DNA from: Mesorhizobium_K quangtriensis
GTDB lineage: Bacteria > Pseudomonadota > Alphaproteobacteria > Rhizobiales > Rhizobiaceae
Direction: 5' to 3'
Length of the DNA stretch: 64,000 nucleotides
Assembly (NCBI RefSeq): GCF_040081925.1
Contig: NZ_JBEBMF010000003.1
Location: 1-64,000, forward strand
Below the pieces are notes generated by a model, which ran no database searches, was not told where the DNA came from, and was given only the letters and a program-made list of their open reading frames with translations. The translations under genes were made by a program, and so were the position numbers. This document shows positions 43,467-50,667 of the stretch, one piece after another. Each line of letters starts with the position of its first letter. The first letter of the stretch is position 1.

Positions 43467-44192
43467 CTATCGAAATTGGATATCGATGCGGATCGGGGCG
43501 GCAAGTCCCAAGGCCTGAACTGTGCCCCACCTCAGTTTGCGGACTTGGCGCATCACCTCACGCCACAAGCGCGATCCGCTTTTGGTTTTGGCCTTCCTGT
43601 CGATCTGGCTGCCGAATTTCGGCACGGGAAGAAATCTGTCCTGGATGCAAAGCGACGGGACAAGCTTGTAGATGCGAAGCGCGAAAGCATTCTGGTTGAA
43701 CAGAACCTGATCGAACTCCTGATCTATGTCGGTGAACTCTCCGCGCAGGCGTCGGGCGCATTGTCGAGACATTATGTATCCGTCTCCACCCGAATTCTCC
43801 GTCACAGTCAGGTAGAGTGCGCGGTCCATCGCCTTCCGGCGGTCGTTGATCACGATGCACCGCTCCTGTGAGCGGCCGATATGCACGATGTCCGCATCCT
43901 CCGGGATCCACGATGGATCGCCCAGAAAGCATGGCAGGTCCGGGCTCATGTGGACGTCGTCTTCGAAGATCGCGACGTAGCGGTCGTCGCCGTTGGCGAC
44001 GATTTCCCATGCCATGCGGTGGCTGTGGAAACAGGCCAGCGCGCCGGCCGACAGCTTGGCTGGAATGCCATCCAGCGCCGCGCCGTCGACAGCCGCGATC
44101 CGTTCGAGCGCCAGCCCGAGCGAAGCTGCCTGCTGCTCCATCCACTGCCGTCGTTCCGGCGACCTGTCGAGATTGATGTAGAGCGCCCGCAA
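43467..44192 (-). CDS. Glycosyltransferase family 25
   Basis: 241 aa. GT25 features: YINLDRSPERRQWMEQQAA at the start, LERIAAVDG, CFHSHRMAWE and AIFEDDVHMSPDLPCFL with the EDD donor motif, plus GDGYIMSRQCARRLRGEF. It is full length and starts at ATG 44192, ten bases after the next GT25 upstream. It likely adds a beta-linked hexose to a surface polysaccharide. It shares the family with the genes at 40516 and 44202 but only the family core is alike. Confidence 0.9.
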   Translation of the reverse strand: MRALYINLDRSPERRQWMEQQAASLGLALERIAAVDGAALDGIPAKLSAGALACFHSHRMAWEIVANGDDRYVAIFEDDVHMSPDLPCFLGDPSWIPEDADIVHIGRSQERCIVINDRRKAMDRALYLTVTENSGGDGYIMSRQCARRLRGEFTDIDQEFDQVLFNQNAFALRIYKLVPSLCIQDRFLPVPKFGSQIDRKAKTKSGSRLWREVMRQVRKLRWGTVQALGLAAPIRIDIQFR

Positions 44193-44201
44193 CGGATGCT
44201 C

Positions 44202-44915
44202 CTATTGGGCTTTGAGCAGGTGGGAGCGGTGGCGCACACGTTTCACGACCTGCAGCGCTTCACCCCACAGCGATCGGATTTTCCTCCGGTTCCGCGATAT
44301 CCGCTCGGCCTCGATGGTCGACTCGGCGGCGATGTCGGCGACGGGGTTCGGCCAGACCGACCAGATCTGCACACTGAATTCCCACGCGTGGGAGAAATCC
44401 TCGTCCACGGCCCGGAACACCGATTTTCGCCCGAGCATTCTTGCGGCGGCGTCTCTGGAGATGAGGTAGCAGCCGGTTCCCGAGGCGATCATCTTGTGGA
44501 CGACGATCTGCGTACCTCCGATCCGCCGCCGCGCGACCACAGGCTTCGGCTTGATGTCCCAAAGCTTGACGATGTCGAACGGTGCGCTAGTCACGTCGCG
44601 CACCGCGTTGTCGAAGGCGGCGCGGTCGGCGATCTGCGCGTCGTCCTCGAAGACGATGGCACAGGGGTCGCCGCGTTCGACGATCGTCTGCCAGATCAGC
44701 CGGTGCCCGGCATAGCAGGCGATCTCGCCGGCGCTGAGCGAGCGCTTGCTGAGCAGCAGGTTCTTGGCCGGCGAATAGAGTTCGTCGAGGATCGGGTCGC
44801 CCTTGCGGTAGCCTTCGACGAACTCCCAGTCGAAAGCCATGCCGGCCAGTTCGCGCACCATGCTCTGCCGCCGTGGGCCGTCAGGGGGATCGATGGTCAA
44901 CACGTAACCGCGCAT
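44202..44915 (-). CDS. Glycosyltransferase family 25 (divergent)
   Basis: 237 aa. Recognised by the GT25 frame: YVLTIDPPDGPRRQSMVREL, FVEGYRKGDPILDELYS, GEIACYAGHRLIWQTIVERG and AIVFEDDAQIADRAAFDNAV with the EDD motif. It is more distant from the other two GT25 proteins. First gene of the minus-strand glycan cluster, so the promoter should lie between 44916 and 45100. Probable step: transfer of a hexose in LPS or exopolysaccharide. Confidence 0.85.
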   Translation of the reverse strand: MRGYVLTIDPPDGPRRQSMVRELAGMAFDWEFVEGYRKGDPILDELYSPAKNLLLSKRSLSAGEIACYAGHRLIWQTIVERGDPCAIVFEDDAQIADRAAFDNAVRDVTSAPFDIVKLWDIKPKPVVARRRIGGTQIVVHKMIASGTGCYLISRDAAARMLGRKSVFRAVDEDFSHAWEFSVQIWSVWPNPVADIAAESTIEAERISRNRRKIRSLWGEALQVVKRVRHRSHLLKAQ

Positions 44916-45214
44916 CGCCAGCGGGCCGGCCTATCGCAGAGGCATTGGGGCAGCGACGGGACGGGTAGAATCCGCCGCCGAAATGGCTTCGGTGGCGGCT
45001 TCCGGACTGGTGTTCTCGCGAAGATGGTTTGCTGCGCTCCACATACTCGCCTGAGTAGCAGAAGGTCAGCAGGAAATACAATCCTAAAGTGTATTGATGA
45101 CATTAAACATCTTCAGGTTGTGCATGACGATACCTGAAAGGACGTGGGAATTTCGTGGTGGACAGGCGCGTCCCGCCCGCTAAAAGCATCCCGGAAATCG
45201 CCCGGGAGGTTCTG

Positions 45215-46246
45215 TTGAAAGCGGTCGTCGTCCACGCACCCCATGATCTGCGCATCGATACGGTGGAGGAGCAGCCGCTAGGGCCGGACGACGTGCGCGT
45301 CCGGATCGGCGCGGGCGGCATCTGTGGCTCGGACCTGCATTATTATCACAATGGCGGCTTCGGCACGGTCAGGCTGAAACAGCCGATGATCCTCGGCCAC
45401 GAGATCGCCGGCACCGTTACCGAGATCGGCGCGTCGGTGTCCGGTGTGCAGGTCGGCCAGACGGTGGCGGTCAATCCGAGCCGCCCCTGCGGCGTCTGCG
45501 AATATTGCCAGCGCGGCATGCAGAACCACTGCCTCGACATGCGCTTTTATGGGAGCGCCATGCGCTTTCCCCACGTCGATGGCGGCTTCCGCGAAGTGCT
45601 CGTCTGCACGCAGGCGCAGGCCGTTCCGGTGGCTGGCAACGTCTCGGTGGGTGAGGCCGCATTTGCCGAGCCTCTGGCGGTTGTCCTGCACGCGATAAGG
45701 CGGGCAGGTTCGCTGCTCGGCGCCAAGGTGCTGATCATGGGATCAGGGCCGATCGGCGTGCTGCTCGCGGCCGCCGCGCGTCGGGCGGGTGCCGCCACCA
45801 TCGTAGTGACAGACATTCTGGACGCGCCGCTCGAATTCGCCCGCAGCGTCGGCGCGGACGAAACCATCAACGTCGCCGCCCGCCCGGACGATCTCAACCG
45901 CCACGAGGGCGCGAAGGGCACTTTCGATGTCGTGTTCGAGGCCTCGGGCAGCGGCGCCGTGCTTGCTTCGGCCATCCGGCTGCTGCGCCCGCGCGGCGTC
46001 ATCGTCTGCGTCGGGCAGGGCGGCGAGGCGGCGCTCGCCATCTCGGCCATCGTCACGAAGGAAGCCGAGCTTCGCGGCGCGTTCCGCTTCCACGAGGAAT
46101 TCCGCACCGCCGTCTCCTTCCTCGGCGACCGGCTGATCGATGTCGGCCCGCTGCTGACCGCGACCGTCGACGTGGATGACGCGGTCAAGGGTTTCGAGCT
46201 GGCGTCGGACAAGAGCCGCTCGATGAAGGTGCAGTTGCGGTTCTAG
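45215..46246 (+). CDS. Zinc alcohol dehydrogenase, L-idonate 5-dehydrogenase-like
   Basis: 343 aa if started at TTG 45215, which has GGGAGG five bases upstream and gives the family start (L/M)KAVVVHAPHDLRI. An ATG at 45155 adds 20 unlikely residues. Zinc-dependent MDR features: GGICGSDLHYYHNGGFG with catalytic Cys, GHEIAGTVTEIG, structural zinc cysteines (RPCGVCEYCQRGMQNHCLD) and the NAD site IMGSGPIGVLLAAAARRAGA. It closely resembles IdnD-type enzymes that oxidise L-idonate or sorbitol-type polyols. The convergent PfkB kinase follows. Confidence 0.88.
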   Translation: MKAVVVHAPHDLRIDTVEEQPLGPDDVRVRIGAGGICGSDLHYYHNGGFGTVRLKQPMILGHEIAGTVTEIGASVSGVQVGQTVAVNPSRPCGVCEYCQRGMQNHCLDMRFYGSAMRFPHVDGGFREVLVCTQAQAVPVAGNVSVGEAAFAEPLAVVLHAIRRAGSLLGAKVLIMGSGPIGVLLAAAARRAGAATIVVTDILDAPLEFARSVGADETINVAARPDDLNRHEGAKGTFDVVFEASGSGAVLASAIRLLRPRGVIVCVGQGGEAALAISAIVTKEAELRGAFRFHEEFRTAVSFLGDRLIDVGPLLTATVDVDDAVKGFELASDKSRSMKVQLRF

Positions 46247-46251
46247 CTAGA

Positions 46252-46317
46252 ACATGATCCCGAACCGCAGGACCGCATCTGCGAAAAGTGGGTTCCGGTT
46301 TTCGGAAAAGATCATGC
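46252..46317. repeat. Dispersed palindromic intergenic repeat, copy 1
   Basis: Between convergent genes: ACATGATCCCGAAC, then a short insert, then GAAAAGTGGGTTCCGGTTTT and AAAAGATCATGC. It begins and ends with ATGATC/GATCAT and contains the CGAAAAGTGGG and CCGGTTTT blocks. A shorter copy is at 56744. It is a common extragenic repeat in rhizobial genomes (from memory). The stop codon of the PfkB gene lies within it. Confidence 0.7.
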
Positions 46318-47259
46318 CCCTTTGACCGTCAGAGTCCGCATTGTTTCCAGCGTCTGCTCGAACGAGCGGATGCCGGCGTCCGAACCGAGGCCGCTGGCGA
46401 CGAGCGCCGCGCTCGCCTGGGCGAAGCGCAGCGACGTTTCCAGGTCCATCCTATGGTGCAGCGCCGTGATGAAGCCGGCGTCGAACGCATCGCCGCAGCC
46501 GGTCGTGTCCACCACGTCGATCGCGTAGGCTGCGGACTTCGCCCGCGTCCCGTCGCGATGCGCATAGTAAGCGCCGTCGCCGCCCAGCGTGAACACGCAG
46601 GCGCTCGCGCCCTTGCCCAGATAGAAATCCGCACAGGCTTCCGGTCCCTGCTTGCCCGAAATGTCCTGCGCTTCCTCGATGGATGGCATGAAGTAGTCGA
46701 CATGCGGCAGCAGCGGCAGCACCAGGTGCGCGGTCGAGGCGTTCGCGCCGAGCAGGTCGAAGGTCGTGGTGCGCCCCCGCCGCTTTGCCTCGGTCAGCAG
46801 CTTGACGCTCTGCGGCCCGTCGAGCTTGCGCAAGAGCCCTGTGCCGCCGAGATGCACGATCGCCGCGTCGAGCACATGGTCGTAGTCGGCCTCGGTTACG
46901 TCGAAATGGTCGGACGCGCCGCGCACATGCAGCGCGGGCCGGTCGCCGTTGGGCCTGACGTTGAGGATGGTCGCGGAAGTCGGCACGCCGGCGATGCGTT
47001 GCATGGCTGATGTATCGACGCCAAACTTGCCGAGCGTCATCAGCACCCAGTCGGCCTTCTCGTCCTCGCCCACCGCGCCGACAGCGAGGCTCCTCAGCCC
47101 GAGCTTGGCTGTGTCGATCACGGTGCCGCCGGCGGTGCCGGCGACGGTCAGGCGTATCTCGTCGATGAACTCGACATTGCCGCGGTCCGGAATGCGCTCG
47201 ACCGGCCGGCCGAGGATGTCGAGGATGTAGAGCCCGACGACGGAGACATCGTATTTCAT
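46312..47259 (-). CDS. PfkB-family carbohydrate kinase
   Basis: 315 aa. PfkB/ribokinase fold: opening VVGLYILDILGRPVE, GTAGGTVIDTAKLGLRSLAV with the first signature, PTSATILNVRPNGDRPALHV, and the catalytic second signature DTTGCGDAFDAGFI containing the base Asp. It phosphorylates a sugar, nucleoside or aminosugar; the substrate is not readable. Located convergent to an IdnD-like dehydrogenase, which suggests sugar-acid or polyol use. Its stop codon sits in a dispersed repeat. Confidence 0.87.
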   Translation of the reverse strand: MKYDVSVVGLYILDILGRPVERIPDRGNVEFIDEIRLTVAGTAGGTVIDTAKLGLRSLAVGAVGEDEKADWVLMTLGKFGVDTSAMQRIAGVPTSATILNVRPNGDRPALHVRGASDHFDVTEADYDHVLDAAIVHLGGTGLLRKLDGPQSVKLLTEAKRRGRTTTFDLLGANASTAHLVLPLLPHVDYFMPSIEEAQDISGKQGPEACADFYLGKGASACVFTLGGDGAYYAHRDGTRAKSAAYAIDVVDTTGCGDAFDAGFITALHHRMDLETSLRFAQASAALVASGLGSDAGIRSFEQTLETMRTLTVKGA

Positions 47260-47390
47260 CGGATCAGCCGCGCTCCGCGGCGTCGTTCGTCATACGGCTC
47301 ATCGTTTCCTCCCTGCGCCTGCGTGTCTCGAAGGCTGATAGCATCGTGGGCCGCCGGGGTGAAGGGAAGGGGACGTATGCGGGACGATCT

Positions 47391-47795
47391 TCAGTCCATG
47401 TTGCGGGAGGTCTCTGCCGCAGCCTTGAAATGACGTGTGAGGAGCGACGAAAGCTCCCCGTCCAGCCCGAGCCTGTCCATCGCCTCGGCCATGCATCGCA
47501 GCCACAAATCCCGCATCTCTGGGCCGATCGGCACATGCTCGTGGATTTCCTTCAGCCGTGCATGCCCGTGTTTCATCACATAGCGTTGCGGCCCGCCGAG
47601 GAAACCGCTCAGATAGTTGAACTGTTCCTCGCGCGAATGCGCGACGCCGAAGCCGCGACGATGCAGCAGGTGCAAGTCGGCCGCGTACTCCTCCTGCTCG
47701 ATGATGTCGTAGAACGTCTCGACGAGGGCGCGCACGCCATTGTCTCCACCGAGCCGCTCATATGCGGACTGTTGCCTGCGTGTCGCTTCGCTCAT
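47391..47795 (-). CDS. Group II truncated haemoglobin (GlbO-type)
   Basis: 134 aa from ATG 47795; the frame opens earlier with an unlikely start. Group II features: AYERLGGDNGVRALVETFYD, SREEQFNYLSGFLGGPQRYV, KHGHARLKEIH with a probable proximal His85, and GPEMRDLWLRCMAEAMDRLG. Such globins bind O2 and peroxide-reactive haem and act in oxidative or nitrosative stress. It is the second truncated globin of the window (group III at 30245). It is separate from the NO locus. Confidence 0.85.
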   Translation of the reverse strand: MSEATRRQQSAYERLGGDNGVRALVETFYDIIEQEEYAADLHLLHRRGFGVAHSREEQFNYLSGFLGGPQRYVMKHGHARLKEIHEHVPIGPEMRDLWLRCMAEAMDRLGLDGELSSLLTRHFKAAAETSRNMD

Positions 47796-47854
47796 CGCCA
47801 ATGCCTCCCACATTGCCAACTGACAGATGGGGCGCCGCGCCGCGTTGATGCAGG

Positions 47855-47961
47855 TCAAGCGCGCGGGAAGCGCTTTTGCAGCCAGTCCTTCGGCAGGGCG
47901 GGGACGTGACGGAGTCGCCGTCCGAAAGCTTCGTTCCGTTGCTGTCCCTGGTGTCGGTCAT
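47855..47961 (-). pseudogene. Small ORF with PhnA-like start, possibly frameshifted
   Basis: ATG 47961 reads MTDTRDSNGTKLSDGDSVT, close to the zinc-ribbon-less C-terminal half of PhnA/YjdM proteins. After about residue 19 the frame becomes cysteine/serine-rich. Moving one frame gives VPALPKDWLQKRFPRA and a stop at 47855, which reads better. I therefore suspect either a frameshift or a short unrelated gene. The ribosome binding site (GAGGGAT) is moderate. Uncertain. Confidence 0.3.
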
Positions 47962-48027
47962 TTCAATCCCTCGATGTCGCAAAGGCTGATTAGGACGCGC
48001 AGAGTCGTCCGCGCAATGCCGGCAGAG

Positions 48028-49734
48028 CTAGAAAAGCGATCCCTGATTGCCGGGGTCCTTCGGCTTCGGCGCTGGCCTTGTCGATTTCAGACGAAGCGCC
48101 CCGCCGGTGGCCTGTGCGGTGCCGTCGGCGAATTTCAGCGTCAGCTCCGCGCCCTGCGCAACTTCGGCCGCACGCTTGATAAGCTTGCCGTCGGCGTCGA
48201 TGACCAGCGCATAGCCGCGATCGAGGATCGACTGGTCGGATAGCTTCAGCGTCGCCAGCAGCCTGTCGGCATGCGCAAGCCGCGTGCGACCGCGCTCCAG
48301 CAGCAGTGCGAGCGCCTGATCGCCGCGCCGCGCCAAATCGCCTACACGCTCTGTCGCCTGCCTTTGCCTGCGAACGAGCGGTTCGGGGTTCAGCCGGCTC
48401 GCCGACCTTTCAAACTTGCCCCTCCGTTCGCGCACAGTCGCGCTAAAAGCTGCCTGCGCCCGCTGCAGGTCCCGCGTCATAGCGCGCCTGGCATCGGCCA
48501 ACCGCTGCTCCAGCCTTGCCGGCGTTAGTCGCGCCGCCGCGGTACCGAGATTCTGCCCATGTCGCTTCAGATTGGCCTTGGCGCACTTCGGCAATTGTTG
48601 GCCGGCGCGGTCCAGATGACGCCTGGCTTCGGCCAGTCGTCGCTCCAGGATCGCCGGCGTCAGCCGCGCCGTGGTCAGCCTAGCGCGCTTGCGTTCCGTA
48701 GAAACTTCCAGCCCGCGTCCGAGCCTGCTCGTTGCCTCGTCGAAGCGCCGCCTCGGCAGGGCGAGCAACTGATCCGGCGAGGGCAGGGCGCGGGCGGCCG
48801 CTCGTAGTGCCTGTCGGCGGCGGTCGAAGCCGCGCGACATGCAGGACTTCAGCCGCGCCGAGAGGCTGGCGAGAGTCGCCTCCAGTTCGGCCTTCACCGG
48901 CACGGCGAACTCGGCCGCGCCGGTCGGCGTCGGTGCGCGCACATCCGCCGCGTAGTCGATCAGCGTCCAGTCCGTCTCGTGTCCAACGGCGGAAATGACG
49001 GGAATCCCTGATGCCGCGACCGTGCGCGCCAGCGCCTCGTCGTTGAAGCCCCAGAGGTCTTCGAGGCTGCCACCGCCGCGCGCCACGATCAGCACGTCGG
49101 GGCGCGGGATCGCGCCGTCCGCTGCCAGCATGTTGAAGCCGGCCACCGCCGCTGCCGCTTCCGGCCCCGCCGTTTCGCCCTGAACGCGCACCGGCCAGAC
49201 GAGCACAGTGAGTGGGAAGCGGTCCTTGATGCGGTGAATGATGTCGCGGATGACCGAACCCGTCGGCGAGGTCACGACGCCGATTACCCTTGGCATGTAG
49301 GGAAGGGGCCGCTTGCGCTCCCTGTCGAACAGCCCTTCCGCCGCCAGCCGCTTCTTGCGCTCTTCCAGCAGCGCCATCAGCGCGCCCGCGCCGGCCGGCT
49401 CCAGATTGTCGATGACGATCTGGTAGCTGGACTTGCCGGGATAGGTGGTCAGTCGCCCGGTGGCTATCACCTCCATGCCTTCTTCCGGCTTGAATTTCAG
49501 TCGCTGCATGGTGCCCTTCCACACGACGGCGTCGACCTTCGCCTTGTCGTCCTTCAGGCTGAAATAGCCGTGGCCAGAGGAATGCGGCCCGCGATAGCCC
49601 GAGATCTCGCCGCGCACGCGCACATGGCCGAACGAATCTTCCACCGTGCGCTTCAGCGCGTTGGAGATTTCGCTGACGGTGAATTCGGCCGCGTTGCTAC
49701 GCGGTGTGGGCGATTCGAATGTCTGGTTGCTCAT
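48028..49734 (-). CDS. xseA: Exodeoxyribonuclease VII large subunit
   Basis: 568 aa from ATG 49734 (MSNQTFESPTPRSNAAEFTV). The OB-fold nucleic-acid domain is followed by the catalytic region: GRLTTYPGKSSYQIVID, GVVTSPTGSVIRDIIHRI, VARGGGSLEDLWGFNDEALA, SAVGHETDWTLIDYAADVRA. It degrades single-stranded DNA to oligonucleotides with XseB. It is long for the family because the coiled-coil tail is extended by three similar segments, RLTPAILERRLAEARR, RLTPARLEQRLADARR and RLNPEPLVRRQRQATE. No xseB in the window. Confidence 0.95.
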   Translation of the reverse strand: MSNQTFESPTPRSNAAEFTVSEISNALKRTVEDSFGHVRVRGEISGYRGPHSSGHGYFSLKDDKAKVDAVVWKGTMQRLKFKPEEGMEVIATGRLTTYPGKSSYQIVIDNLEPAGAGALMALLEERKKRLAAEGLFDRERKRPLPYMPRVIGVVTSPTGSVIRDIIHRIKDRFPLTVLVWPVRVQGETAGPEAAAAVAGFNMLAADGAIPRPDVLIVARGGGSLEDLWGFNDEALARTVAASGIPVISAVGHETDWTLIDYAADVRAPTPTGAAEFAVPVKAELEATLASLSARLKSCMSRGFDRRRQALRAAARALPSPDQLLALPRRRFDEATSRLGRGLEVSTERKRARLTTARLTPAILERRLAEARRHLDRAGQQLPKCAKANLKRHGQNLGTAAARLTPARLEQRLADARRAMTRDLQRAQAAFSATVRERRGKFERSASRLNPEPLVRRQRQATERVGDLARRGDQALALLLERGRTRLAHADRLLATLKLSDQSILDRGYALVIDADGKLIKRAAEVAQGAELTLKFADGTAQATGGALRLKSTRPAPKPKDPGNQGSLF

Positions 49735-49868
49735 GCGCGATTGGTGGTTCTTCGCAGCCTGTCGGTCAAGGGCGGCGTGAAGCGCAGGACATTTTGAATG
49801 CAATCGGAGATTGATTTTATGTATTATACACGCAATGATTGTTCAGGCATTCGCCTCATGGAGCTGAT

Positions 49869-50126
49869 ATGGCAGAGGAACAGCGATTTCCCGTCTATCG
49901 GCTACTCGGCGGGCATATCGCGTGCCAGCTGCGGCCGGGCGATCGCTGGCAGGTGGTCGACGACGCCTTGGTCGACGTGATGCTCAGCGCTTTCGACGGG
50001 ACGGCGTTACGGCTCGGAATGGCTGTTACGGTCGAGTACCTGTCGGGAACGGACAAGGCCGGAAAGCCGGAGCATGGAGTTTCCTCTCTCGCTACCACCG
50101 AGTTACTCGACACGTTGGCGCGCTGA
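49869..50126 (+). CDS. Hypothetical small protein
   Basis: 85 aa from ATG 49869 (GGAG five bases upstream). Stretches MAEEQRFPVYRLLGGHIACQ, LRPGDRWQVVDDALVDVMLS and VTVEYLSGTDKAGKPEHGVS are well formed, with no family I recognise. No membrane or signal segment. The gene is followed by a strong terminator at 50150 and is divergent from xseA. Confidence 0.6.
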   Translation: MAEEQRFPVYRLLGGHIACQLRPGDRWQVVDDALVDVMLSAFDGTALRLGMAVTVEYLSGTDKAGKPEHGVSSLATTELLDTLAR

Positions 50127-50149
50127 GGTCTGCAACGCACTCTAGAGAC

Positions 50150-50190
50150 CGATAGCCCGGCTAATGCCGGGCTATCGACACATTTTTCCT
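50150..50190 (+). terminator. Rho-independent terminator
   Basis: Stem CGATAGCCCGGC (50150-50161), loop TAAT and perfect complement GCCGGGCTATCG (50166-50177), followed by ACACATTTTTCC. It follows the small gene ending at 50126 and shows all features of an intrinsic terminator. Confidence 0.85.
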
Positions 50191-50667
50191 AGTGTCGTCA
50201 CGGAGCATCATCATCAGTAACGTCGTCGGTACTGTCGTCCGGCGTCGTTGCAACCGGCGAACCCGACTGCGCTACGACGGACTGCAACAGAATCCGCGAT
50301 CTGGTCAGCACGGGCTTTTCATATCGACGCCTGGCTTTCATCTGCATGTGCACCCTCCTAGTTGTTGCAATTCAACCAGAGGAAGAATGCATCAGTTAGA
50401 TTGCTCCCGCAAGTTGCATAACGACATCTTTCCACTGTCCTACAATATGCGGGCCGCGCGAACTTTGTGCAGCCCGCGCAGCGCAAGCCACGTTCTTGCC
50501 TGCTCCAGAACCGAACGAGCAGAAGTCACCACAACAGTAGAATATGACGTGTGGTGCGTCGTGAAATCCCATCGCAGACCATAAATCCGTTCCTGAGCCG
50601 CCCCGGATTCTAACTGCCTGTTAAGCCCCGTCTGTCATGGTTGCACGGCTTGAACCGGCTAAGGACC
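50191..50667. other. Intergenic region before the GGDEF/EAL gene
   Basis: About 480 bases without a convincing gene. The plus-strand frame at 50192-50584 is rich in serine, arginine and cysteine and lacks a ribosome binding site, so I treat it as chance. The right end carries the promoter and AAGGA ribosome binding site of the cyclic-di-GMP gene. Confidence 0.4.

Noticed and set aside
50192..50584. 130-aa plus-strand frame
   Set aside because: No ribosome binding site, no family, odd composition; treated as chance.
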